From NCBI GenBank assembly GCA_030737835.1, contig JAUJYN010000022.1, positions 2,634,712 to 2,698,711 on the forward strand: a DNA stretch of 64,000 nt, read 5' to 3'. The notes beneath the pieces were generated by a model. The model saw nothing but the letters and a program-made list of their open reading frames with translations, was not told the origin of the DNA and did not search any database. Made by a program: the position numbers and the translations under genes. Source of the stretch: Acorus gramineus (taxonomy: Eukaryota; Streptophyta; Magnoliopsida; Acorales; Acoraceae). Below, piece by piece: positions 46,401 to 57,540 of the stretch. How positions within the stretch are numbered: the stretch's first letter is position 1; each line of letters starts with the position of its first letter.

Positions 46401-48994
46401 TTTTGCTCCCAAGTGGTCTGATGCACCAGACTGGTGCTACCGACACACTTTAATCAAAGGAATGGTCTTAGAATGGAGCTTCTTCACACGTTTGTCCATG
46501 ATCTCGATCCACTGCTACACGAACGACGAAACTAGCTCAAGGGTGAGGCAGTCGAACGGAATAACATGAGAAGGACCGAGGACATAACGCCAGAGCTTCG
46601 AGACAAGGACGACGTCGTGGGCATGAGCCAACTATGGGGGAAAGGGTACATGTCAAGCCACCTCCCCAATCCACTCAAGGATGAGAACTTGTCCAAAGAA
46701 GGGCCGACTCAGCTTGCCCCGATGTCGAAAGAGGATGCCCTTAAACTGGGACACCTTCAAGAAAAACATGGTCGCCAAACCCGAAGGTAATCTCCTAGAG
46801 ACGATGACTTGCCTAGCCCTTTTGTCAGTTCCGGGAGGTGCGGATGCACACACTAACCAATCTGGGCAAGGTAAAAAAAATAACTTATGGCCGCTCCAAC
46901 TGGCGCTCGTAGAGTGCCTTTTACAGTTCCATCTGGATGCTCGAATGGCAGTCGTCTTGCAGGCATACCCCACCAAATGGGTGGTGCCTTACCCAACTGG
47001 CCCAAGTCGAGCATGCAAGCACTTAACATGTCCTCCAAGGTCTGAATCGTCCTCTTTGCCTGGCCATTCGTCGGCGATGAAATGCTATACCTTAAAATGG
47101 AGGCTTGCGCCTAAGCCTACCAAGGCTGCGCCACAACCTAAAAGTAACCCTCGCGTCTCAATCCGAAATAGCACCGACGGAGTGCCATAAAGATGAAAAA
47201 TCAAGAAGGCAAATACCCGCATCAAGGCGTTCAGAGACTCAGTCAGTCGGATAGGGAGGAAAGCCCGGACTTAGTCAATCGGTCAATGATCACCTAGACG
47301 GTGTCGCTACCTGAATGTGACTTTAGCGAGCCCGCAACAATCCATGATAACTCACTCCCACGTCCACTAAGGAATCTCGATGGACTAACACTTTCCACGC
47401 AATAATAATTCTCAAACTTTGCCTGAGGGCATGCCAACCAAGGGGCAACGAAGTTACCCATATCACCTTTACATTGACAACCTCAACGAAGACTACCTCA
47501 GAGTAGTCCACGGAGACCCAATAAAACTTTTGAGATCCCCGAAGGCATCCGGCGCATTCGTCAACCTAGACGGCAGTACTTAAAACTCATAGTGCCTGAA
47601 GCGGTCATCAACGGAATGCCCGACTCCCGGATCTCCAATTGTGGTACCCCGCGCGAAGATCGATCTAAAAGTAGACATTGACTCCATAGCTGGTCAAACA
47701 GATCATCAATTCACGGCAAGGGGTATCTGATCTTCAACCCCTACGGGAAGATCAAAACAACTCCTCAAACGATTAAGTCCAAATTCTGCTCCTCGATGCT
47801 CCTTGGCTTGGCGCTCATGATGACCCTGACACGCTGGGTAAGCCGATCAACCACACTTAATCCGCAAGATGCGCAACAAAAGGTCGTTGAACCCTGACAA
47901 CGCCTATGCAACGTCATCTACCTGATATGGCGATTGAGTCCCATCACAAATGCTAGCATCGCGTCTCCCCATTTGCGACCAATGTGGGGGCAAAACGCGA
48001 TAGTATCAAAAACTGTGCTTCATATGCCGCCACCGACTGGTTGCCCAACTACAATCATTAGAACTCCAGCATCCTGCACTCAATGGGCAGATTCATCACA
48101 TGGATCCACGCTCTCGACATCATCCGGTAGCACTCCCCCGGCGTGGCCTCTACCTGGTAGCCTCCCATGCCCACTATCTCTGCCATATGGGCACACCAAC
48201 AAGCATCCTGGATAGTATCTCGGAGCACCTCACAGGGCTCTGGTCTCTATCGGGTAGCCTCAACACGTGATGATATATTGAAGCGACTCCAAATGCCACT
48301 ATGGAACCCAGTCCATAAGCGATCGCCAACCAAGCTGCAATAGGATTCACCCAATCCTGATCGTAGGCATCACCACTCGCTACAACACCTTCCAAGTGAG
48401 AGGAAAAATCAATCATCAAATAGATGTTTCAAAGATATTCCCTGACTGGGGAAAAAGAACCCCTTGGGAGGGCACCATGAGGTTTCGATATAGGATATCC
48501 CGACAACCAAACAAGGAACACGGAGTACCCTAGCCCGGGTCTCAACGATGACCCCGCAAGGCCCCTTAATCCTGAGCAGGAAAATGGAAGAAGACATCGC
48601 CCATTAATGAACAATATGCCATATCCTCAAAACTTGAAACTAGCACCGCACGTGATCTCCACGGTTACCAGCAATACCGATGCATGGGAACGAAGCTCCA
48701 TTATCGAGACGCGATCCATACCTTAGAAATTGCAACCAATTCATCACTACCATACCACTGGGCTGGAATCTCCTTCCCAAGCCTTAATCCTACAACAAGG
48801 GACCCAACAACTGACCCTATTCAGTCGACCCAGTCAACAATTTAAGGGGTCCAAGGGTGGCCACGTCCACGTCCACGTCCACAGATGTGAGGAGGCATGT
48901 CAGCAACCTAAGGCGAACTTCTAAAACCAGAGCACTCGGATGACAATCCTACGACTCATCTATATGACTAGACTAAGGCTCTGATACCAACTTT
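46401..48994 (-). pseudogene. pol: Outer B internal region, pol relics only
   Basis: Same order as 40056-42732: integrase C-terminal scraps near 46650-46980, integrase-core scraps near 47280-47510, RT scraps near 47640-47730, LTR-like segments near 48060-48260 and 48430-48580, and an ATG stub corresponding to the gag start near 48885-48898. No frame is long enough to encode a domain. The polypurine tract of this element is at 36177-36189, beyond the nested insertion. Confidence 0.85.
48977..48989 (-). other. Primer binding site of outer B element
   Basis: The complement reads TGGTATCAGAGCC, five bases inside the LTR at 48995. Confidence 0.9.
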
Positions 48995-49326
48995 TGTCAC
49001 GCCCCTGGGCGGCCGTCCCCGAGACGTGGCAATATATATAGTATCAGCTATCAATTACAAGTGGTCAACAATGACTGCAATAAATAACACAACGCTGGCA
49101 AAACAATGATAACGGATAGATCAACTAAAATGTGGAAGCATAAAAATATCAATAAGTCTGTAAACCAAAAACATTATTACAGACTCGAATACACAATCAT
49201 TGTCCTGTGAGAACCAAGTCTAATCCAAATAAAATACATCATGTGTAACATGCACGATTTCAGATACATAAATGACACTAGGACTGCTGACATCCTCGCA
49301 CTCACCAACCGCTAGACGGGACACTC
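48995..49326 (-). repeat. Family B LTR fragment (right LTR of outer B)
   Basis: TGTCACGCC... resembling the first part of 29459-29790. It stops at GGGACACTC where a plus-strand B LTR starts. The remainder lies outside the window beyond the later insertions. Confidence 0.85.
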
Positions 49327-50440
49327 TGTTATGCCTGTGTCATGCGGGAGTTCGAGTACTCTGATTGAAAATCTAACTACATATTATAAGTCCTGATACC
49401 ATTTTGTACTACCCATAAAAATTTCATCGAATTCCGGTAACGTTTTGAAAAATATGCAGTTCTGAACCATATCCGGGTTTTGAGAGTTCCTGGTTTGGTG
49501 GGTCGAATAGTGTGAGATATTTTTAAGGATGTGGTAACCTTTGGTAACCTTACCACCCTTTGTATAGTGGTGAAGCAACCTTTGGTTACTTTTGAGTGTT
49601 TAAGGGTGAGAATAGGCTTAAGTGCACCCCCCTTTTTCTCTCCTTCTCATCACCCCCCCCCCCAAAGTGAGGAAAAATATCTCTCTCTCTCTCACTCTCT
49701 CTCACTCACGTCTCCCTCTCCCTCTCTGTTTTTCTGTGTGTGTGTGTGTTGTTAATGAAGGAAAAGATGAAGAAGAAGCACAAGAAAGAGTGAGAAAGGG
49801 TGAGTATGTGTTGTTGTTGTTTCTCTTCTCTCTATCCCCTTCTCATGCCCCTTTGCACCCCTGTTTTCTGCCATGAAGGGCTTGAGGAGATGCTGATGAG
49901 GTGGTGGTAGTTGTGGTGGTGGTTGAGGTGGTTGTGGGTGTATCGAGAACCCCGCATCTCCCCATTTCCCTCCCCCTGTTTTGGTAAGGCAGCACTCTGT
50001 ATTTTAAAGATCTCAGTGAATCTGGTATTTAGAGGCACATTTTTAGGATTATGTCTTCATATGATATGATAATTCATGTGTCTAGATGTTATATATGAAA
50101 ATTGGGGTCATTATGATATCTGTGTTGTAAGTTCAAACCTGTTTTCCATGGCCTATGCAGATTCATATAGGAATTGATCTGTTTCAGGAAGTGATTTATT
50201 TCGGGCTTGTAGAGGCAAAATTAGGTTATAATGTCCGCATGGATTATGATCCCAGCATGTTATAGAATGTGTAAGATTTATTTCATAAATTTTGGATGTG
50301 TATTTGGTGCTGTAGATATCAATTAGTTGGGTTGATTGCAGCAGGTTTTGCAGTTTTGCTCGATTGTGTGTCAAGAATTTATTATGCATGTTGTGGAAAG
50401 TATCAGGAGTTAGGGTCTTCATGAAGTAGGCTTATATGAG
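49327..50440 (+). repeat. Family B LTR fragment, plus orientation
   Basis: Starts TGTTATGCCTGTGTCA and runs through the promoter half and a donor-like TTTTG|GTAAGG near 49983, then is cut at CTTATATGAG by a minus-strand B LTR. It represents the opposite strand of the 31900-32809/35905-36176 sequence and gives the approximate empty site for the A solo LTR there. Confidence 0.85.
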
Positions 50441-50798
50441 TGTCACGCCCCAGGCGTCCTCGAGACATGGCAAATATAATAAAATATCAGCTATCAATAC
50501 CTGAGGTCAATAAAGACACCAACAACAATACACAAGGCGGCAAAGCAAGATAATGATAACTGACTGAAAAGCGGAAGCATAATATATAAACAATGTCTGT
50601 AAATCAAAAACATTATTACAGACTCGAATACACAATCACTGTCCTGTGAGAGCTAAGTCTAGACCAAAGAAAATACAACCTGTGCCACATGCACGATTTA
50701 CAAAGCATAAAATGACTCTAGGAATGCTGACAGCCTCGCACTCGCCACCCGCCGGCAGAACGCTCCATGCCCATAAGACCACGCCACAGGAAAGCTCC
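50441..50798 (-). repeat. Family B LTR, left part, interrupted by element C
   Basis: TGTCACGCCCCAGG...GGAAAGCTCC. It resumes after the C element at 63206. GCTCC (50794-50798) is the target duplication of C. Confidence 0.9.
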
Positions 50799-51385
50799 TG
50801 TAACACCTGTAGACTTTTACTATTTATATATTGATTTAAATATATAAATAGAGCTATTATATTATTGGGTTCTCATTATGTGCATATAGGTTGGCCCATA
50901 GAGGTAGGCCCAAATAGGTTCAATTTCATTTGTAATTTTTAAAATTATTAAATGAAATTGAAATATTTATTTTATAATTTTCTGGATATCATAATGGTCT
51001 CAAGAACCATTGTGTGGGGTTGTGTAAAATTTGGAGTTGGAGAAGGCATGTTTTGAGGTCTTTGGAAAATGAGCATGTGGTAATGGATCTTGTTGTGAAT
51101 ATTAAAAGTCTGATATTTATATATATATTTTGTAGAAGTATCCCTCTAGGACCTTAGATAAGTATGATAGGACTCGTTTGAAAATAAAGAGTTAGCTTGG
51201 GCTTTTTCAAAAAATAAAATAAAATATTCATCTCATATCCCGTGGAATTATGTAACGGATTGATGGACGATTTTAGGGCAACCGATTATACCACTTTTTA
51301 AACTCGATCACCCTTCATATTCTGTCAACCTAGAAAGAAAAAAAAATAGAGGCCGCCGTGAAGGAGAGGGTTCTTCATCCAACAC

Positions 51386-54300
51386 TGTCACGCCCCAGGG
51401 CCGGCCGACCCCGGGACGCGGCAAGTGTATATATGATATCAGTAACAGGAGTTTAATAATATACTCACACAACAGCTAAAATGACAACACAACAACAAAA
51501 GCAGGGCTGACATGATATATACACCAATTGCGGAAGCTAAAAGACTGAATCTGTAATCCAAAAACATATTACAGACTCGATACACAATCAATTGCCCTGT
51601 GACAGCCAATATATACAAAGACATCCAAATACAATACAAACGCGTGCCAAAGCACGAAATATAATACATACAAGCAAAAGGGATGCTGATAGCCACTGAT
51701 ACTCGCGGGACGTGGCGCTACTCCGCTACTGATGAAGTCCGGGGGAGCTCTTCCTCCAGATCCGACTCAGATGACACTGGAGAAAATATTATGCGAGGGT
51801 TGAGCCACACGCTCAGTGAACAGCACAACCCATGCCCCACAATTTATATTAACCACCAGAATATTAACCCACAATCACATTATTAAAAGCCACAAAATGG
51901 CAACAGCTATACAGGCCAGTGGGTCGCTATCGCCAACCCACTACACCCTCACCCTCACCCCTCAATATGGTGACATAGGATATTGGGACTGACTAGCCTG
52001 ATAAACATCCATACACATCCATACACCCTCACCCTCACCCCTCAATAGGTGACATAGGATATTGGGACTAACAATCCAGTGGGTCGCTACATCGCCAACC
52101 CACCACACCCTCACCCTCACCCCTCAATGGGTGACATAGGATATTGGGACTGACTAGGCTGATGGTCGCCCTTGGTCCACCGATAGTCTCTCCCCCACTC
52201 CGTAGGCTATTTGGCCACTCCCACATTCAGCACAGTCCGAGTCCAAGATCAGGAGGTGCCTACTGATGGGAGCCCCTGCACGGGACAGTCTCTCTACGCC
52301 GGGGTAGTCTCTAAAGGATCCAACGAAGGGAACAGATCAGCCCATCCATCGCATATGATCCACTCGGATCCGCTGACAAACACATCTCAACAACTCTAAT
52401 GTCATGAATTCCTCAGAATTCCTCCAGGGCGCATAACCAAGATGCGGGGAACATGTATAATAATAATAATAACAGGGGTATAATATTATTGGGAAAGAAA
52501 CCTTGGGAGGGCAGCGTGAGGTCCCGATATAGGACATCCCGACAACCAAACAAGGAACACGGAGTACCCTAGCATGGGTCTCAATGTTGACCTCGCAAGG
52601 CCCCTCCCTATAATATTATCTAAGGCATGCAATTAAACATATTCTAGCATTTAATTTAACAAATTAAACTAGTAGGACACATGCATAGGCCGAGGTTCCT
52701 AGCATAATAACAAGGTGACAGGATGCACGGCTCTTACACAACCTAAGGGTGCAAGTCCCTAACATACAAGTCTAGGGTGGCATGCATTCTACATTTTTCA
52801 TGCTTGCATGGATTTCACATTACAACAGTTAATATAATCCATGGTGCCCCAGGGGAGGACGGTACACGCCCAAGTGCGTATACGCCTCTCTACTGGGTTG
52901 GATTGTCCCACTCTCCGATACGTTGCGCGACCGTCCGCCAAGATCTGCAAGATAGGGTAATTAAATCGGTGAGTATAACACCCAAATAAATCCGCAAATA
53001 CATTAAAATACACAACACTCGGACAAGCGTACATACGGCCTGTACGCACGCGAGCCCGAGCACCCCAACTCACTCCCGAAGTCCCGGGCAGCCGCACGCA
53101 CGGCCACCCCCCCCGGGCGCACAGCCGAGCCCGGCCCGCACCCCCAGACGCCCTGCCGAGCTCAGCCCGCACGCCCGGACACCCTGCCGAGACCTCCCGG
53201 GTGCACCGCGCGCTCACTGTGCCCCAGCGCAGCCACCCGCGTGCACACCCGCACACCCTGCGCCACTACGCCTCGCTCCGCGCGCACCCTGCGTGTACCA
53301 CCGGCTCGACCAGCCCCAGGTGCACCCGCGCGCACTGCGCCCCAGCGCAGCGCCCCGCACGTGCGCCCGCCCGCACTACCCCCAGCGCAGCGCCCACACA
53401 CCTGACCGCTCACATTCCCCGCTCGCACCCTACTCGCCCCGCGCGCACCGCGCCCTCCGCGCAGCACCCGCACACCTCCCGCTCACCACTCCGCGCGCAC
53501 AGCATGCCCTGCGCCCCTACGCACCGCTCCGCGCTCTCTCTGCCCGCACGGCGCGCAGCGCCCAGCGCCCGCGCCCGGCGCCCAGCACCCGCGACCAGCA
53601 TTTGCGCCCAGCGCCCAGCACCCGCGACCAGCATTTGCGCCCAGCGCCCATGCACACACCTGGCAACACGCGCCCAACGCGCCTGGCAGCACGCGCCCAG
53701 CGCGCCTGCCAGCCTGCCAGCGCTGCTCGCCCGCGCGCACTGTCGAGGAGCCCGAGCACTGCCCGCCTGCCAGCCCGAGCACCGCCTGCCTGCTGCCCGA
53801 GTCCTGCCTGCGCTGCCCCCCTGCCTGCCTGCCAACCTACCCGAGCCATCCCTCCACCACTCCCACGGCCACCAACGGCCTCCAACCACCTCCAACCGCC
53901 ACCGACGGCCACCCCAACTCAAAAACATCCTCCTAACATACATCTAAACAAGAAAAGGGAGGAAAGAAGCTTACCCAAGGGAAGGGAAGGAAAGGAAGGG
54001 AACTGGGAGCTCTTCTTGCTCCGAAATGCCTCCCCAAAGCCCTCCACCACCAAGCTCTTCCTCAGCCTTCAAAGGGGCTGAAATCAGAGGAGAAAAGAGG
54101 GGGGTGAGAAGGGGCTAAACACACCGGAATTCGAATCCGAAACCACCGGTGGATAGATCGGGAGCTCCCCTTACCTTTCTCTTCTTTGGGTTTTAAGGTT
54201 CAAGCCCTCTAACTAGCTCTAATGGAGGAAAAAGAGAGAGGGGAGAGGGGAAGAAGATGAATAGTGGGGAGATATTTTAGATTCCACTTATATATAATCC

Positions 54301-54721
54301 CCACACTTAGATTAGGGTAATCAAGGTTAATTAGGGTTTAAGGCTTGATTAATGAGGTTTAAGTGGGTTTTGACTTAGGTCAACTCAACCACAAATAAAA
54401 ACAAAAGGGTTTGACCAAGTCCATGGGCCCACTTTGACCAAGTCCACTCCCCCAATGACTTCTCGCTCGGTCAAAACCCGGATACGCCCGGAACTATGAA
54501 ATTCTGAAACGTTACCGGAATTCGACAAAATTTTCGTGAGCGGCTTGGAATGGCACCAGGGCACATAATATGCAGTTACATTTTCAATCGGAGCCCTCAA
54601 TCTCAAGGCGATAGCTAACAGCCCGAAATTTTAGCGGTTCCGACCGAAAAATGAAAAAAATGAAAAACTGCCAGAATGGTCCAACGGTTACCAGAAGGTT
54701 AAAAGTGACACATATATAACA
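51386..54721 (-). mobile_element. Family A solo LTR (3336 bp)
   Basis: TGTCACGCC...ATATAACA with target duplication AACAC (51381-51385 and 54722-54726). The 3' LTR of element C keeps the empty site CCAACACAGGTATC at about 61552. It carries a W-box-rich promoter half near 54370-54480, a TATA-like TTATATATAA near 54287-54297, and a GC-rich block 53040-53880. Its microexon donor is mutated (GAGAGT for GTGAGT). Confidence 0.95.
53040..53880. repeat. CpG-rich low-complexity block in A solo LTR
   Basis: About 0.84 kb of GCGCGCACC, GCCCAGCGCCC and CTGCCTGCC words, including a short direct repeat CCCGCGACCAGCATTTGCG (twice, near 53587 and 53624). Overlapping long frames (53201-53947, 53293-54081, 53410-53943) are composition artefacts. 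Confidence 0.85.
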
Positions 54722-55333
54722 AACACAGGTATCTTTTAATCCTTCCTTGAAATTTTTGGTGATTATAGGTCTAGATTCTTAAGTCTATTAGACGAGGCCA
54801 TGGATCTCTTACTTCATGGATAACAGAAGTGTCAATAGAATGAGAGGGAGAGGTGCCTGTGTGTCTTCGGAGAGGTTACCGATGCCGTTTATAGGAGATA
54901 AAAAAAAGGGTCGAGTGTAAATGCCGATGAGAGGAATAGATGGGTTGATGACTTTATATATTTAATGGGTTTGCATCTGTTATATAGTCGGTGATTGGCA
55001 TGGAATATTTTGGATTCGTCATATTCATGCGTTGTTAAAATGATAAACGGGTGAAGATGATGAAGACCCAGCCCATGTGTTTTGTTTTAAAGGTTTGGTT
55101 GGTTTGGTGGGCCACATGAGGATGGATGGATTATTGGACCCGTATGAATTAATCTTATGTTACAGTAGTATGGATTGTGAGTTGTCAATTAATTGTTATT
55201 GGATGCTGGGTGTATAGTCTAAGTCGGTCAAGTTAAATTCATTGGGATGATTTGAGTTAAAAAAATAGGCAGTTTATTTAATATAGTTATTCAATTTTCC
55301 TTTATTTATTAGAAATATTATTTTTATTTTCAG

Positions 55334-55385
55334 GCGATTCTCATACTACTTAGACTGATATTTGTCACGAGTGTTCTTGTTAAAG
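55334..55385 (+). other. Candidate 52-nt LTR microexon (C 5' LTR)
   Basis: TTTTCAG | GCGATTCTC...GTTAAAG | GTGAGTGG. The partner LTR has 53 nt (62172-62224) with first candidate intron 61561-62171. The second candidate intron 55386-55966 ends CAACTTTTCAG|ATTAGC; the 3' LTR has lost that acceptor (TTTTCAT near 62808). Confidence 0.42.
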
Positions 55386-56358
55386 GTGAGTGGATGTCTC
55401 TATATTATTTGAAAAGAATCATATTATTTTATGATTATGAAATCTATCTTGTATGAAGCATATGAGCATGTTGTTATTTTGGATATATTACATGCATTTG
55501 AAATTTGAGATTTATGAAAATTGTCGCATGCTGTATACTTGAAAGAATAAGTAGTTTTGATTGTGCATGCATTAAATCGTCTAGGTGGCTCAGTCTAGGT
55601 GGCTGCGGTCTAAATTTGACCCAAGTCTAGGTGGCTATGTCTACGTGGCCCGATTTCCAAAGTGAAATCTCTGCGGCTAGGTGTCGTGGAAAGCGGGCAT
55701 GCGTGTCCGTTGCATTCATATACATTATGTAGTTTGAATTCAGGATAAGATTTATGACATCATATTTTATTTGAAAAGAAAATGTTATTATATCCTTGTA
55801 TGTTTTAAATGGTTTCTTTATTATAAGATTTCCATTATATTACAACAATTGTTCCATAGACACTTTATAACTGATTATTTTAAAGTACAATATATTATTA
55901 TTGGGACACTTGTGTCCATTCACTGAGCGCGTGGTAGCTCATCCCTCTATTTTCCCAACTTTTCAGATTAGCTATTGGTGGTTGTCAATCTCGTTAAGGC
56001 GTTGGAGATTGAAGCTCATATTTATTTCCGTTGCATTGTAGGTGTTGAAATAAGCCTTTCGTTTGGCATGTAGTTTCCTTAGTCCTTTCAGCAAAAACAG
56101 ATGGCGTCTATGTTTAAACTATTTTGTGTGTATCTCATCCGCGTTTAGGATGAATCTATGTGTAGATCCTGGTTGAGTTTTATGATTTGGATGTTTGACT
56201 AAAATTTCAGTTATTTTATTTTATTTTTATTTATTTATTTACTTATTTATTAAAAAAAAAATTTCAAATTGGAAGCTATATATTTTAAGGATTTAAAGTA
56301 GCGTAACCGATTTCATTGCTTTGAAATGGAGTAGTGAAATTATTGGGGCGTTACAGAG

Positions 56359-56370
56359 TGGTATCAGAGC
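56359..56370 (+). other. Primer binding site of element C
   Basis: TGGTATCAGAGC, three bases after the LTR end; initiator-methionine tRNA. Confidence 0.93.
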
Positions 56371-56479
56371 CTAGATTTTTCCTGTTAGGGCTAAGGACAT
56401 AAGATAGAACTAATAGGCCTGCACTGCATATAGGATGCGTTCTAACTGTGTGTTACTCTTATAATAGGGAAAACTTGAG

Positions 56480-57540
56480 ATGGCGAACAACAACAACACT
56501 TTGCGTCAGGATCTCCAAACATTGACCAATTTGGTGGCGCAGTCCATCCAACATCAGAACGATATGGCGCTGCGTCGTTTGGGAGAGAATCAGAACCAGC
56601 CGGAGCAATTGGTGATGCGATTCAAGAAGATGGATCCGCCAGTGTTTCAGGGCATTGGTACCAACCCATTGGCCCCTAAGCATTGGATCACCGAATTGGA
56701 GCAAATCTTTAAGTCGATGCAACTGACTGATAGCCGTCGTATCCTCATGGCGGTTCATCAGTTCCGAGGAACTGCTGTCCAATGGTGGACCGTTCATTTG
56801 CAGTCCCTAGACCGCGGTATCGAGCAACTTACTTGGGATGAGTTTGTGGAGATGTTCTATAAGAAGTATTTTCCTCCTGCGGAGCGCGATCGCATGGTTC
56901 AAGCATTCTTGGAGCTTCGCCAAACACAAGACATGACGGTGGCCCAATACGAGGAGAAGTTTTTGGAGCTGTCAATCTTTGCGCCCAATACACTCAAGAT
57001 GAGGGCGAGAAGTGTCGTCGCTTCCAAGAAGGACTAAGGAGCGACATCCGACATAGACTACGGAACCTCCGAATCCGTGTTTATGATGAACTGAAGGATT
57101 GCGCCATCGTTACGGAGCAAGATGCTATCGAATGGAAGAAGGAAATCGCGTCTCGGATGAAAAGTAAGGCTGATGCTCGTTCCAGCGGTGGTCAGAGGTT
57201 CGACAATCGCAAGCGAAACTATGAAGATGCGGGTCATGGTCGAGGAGTTCGAGGCAAGATCGTTTGCTACTTCTGTAGGGAGCCAGGGCACAAATCTAAT
57301 GTGTGTCCTAAGAAGCAAAATGATCCTCGTGCGTGCTATAATTGCGGGAAACTGGGTCATCGTCAAGCCGAGTGCACGGAACCGAAAAAGCCGCGTGGTG
57401 GTTATCCGCAGGTGCCAAATGGCGGGTCCGTTGGAGGAGGACAAGGAGTGTCGGGTTCACGTGGTCAGCCAACTCAACCACAACAGCGTGGACAGGTTCA
57501 TGCCTTATCTGTGGGGGATGTTCGCGCTACTGATGAAGTC
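56480..57540 (+). pseudogene. gag: gag of element C, one frameshift
   Basis: Starts MANNNNTLRQDLQTL. The Gag core follows ([63 protein letters not shown]). A one-base loss near 57000 (CTCAAGATGAG) shifts the frame; the first frame stops at 57037. The true continuation carries two CCHC knuckles ([14 protein letters not shown] and [14 protein letters not shown]), unlike the single knuckle of family A. It then reads through in frame into protease, showing that gag and pol are normally one polyprotein. One base stands between this copy and a full gag. Confidence 0.9.

Larger units (their letters stand above)
29459..49326 (-). mobile_element. Outer family B element, non-autonomous, with nested insertions
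   Basis: Minus-strand order: LTR (48995 onward, cut at 49326), primer site 48977-48989, internal region 48994-46401, nested B element 46400-36266, remaining internal 36265-36177 with polypurine tract, LTR 36176-29459. Removing the nested element and one TTTTG leaves a 2678-bp internal region, against 2677 bp in the nested element. No intact gag or pol is present, so enzymes must have come from elsewhere. Confidence 0.85.
50799..56355 (+). repeat. 5' LTR of element C (with nested solo LTR)
   Basis: TGTAACACCTG...GGGGCGTTACA, about 2216 bp without the insertion, against 2225 bp in the partner. It includes GTCTAGGTGGCT repeats (55578-55650), the candidate donor ACAG|GTATCT just after the nested LTR, and the hairpin TGAGC...GCTCA near 55924. 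Confidence 0.95.

Noticed and set aside
29459-49326. Tandem LTR array from unequal crossing-over
   Set aside because: The TTTTG duplication and continuity of the outer interior show a nested insertion instead.
53201-54081. Overlapping frames of 248, 262 and 177 residues
   Set aside because: Low-complexity composition shadows inside a solo LTR; no domain.
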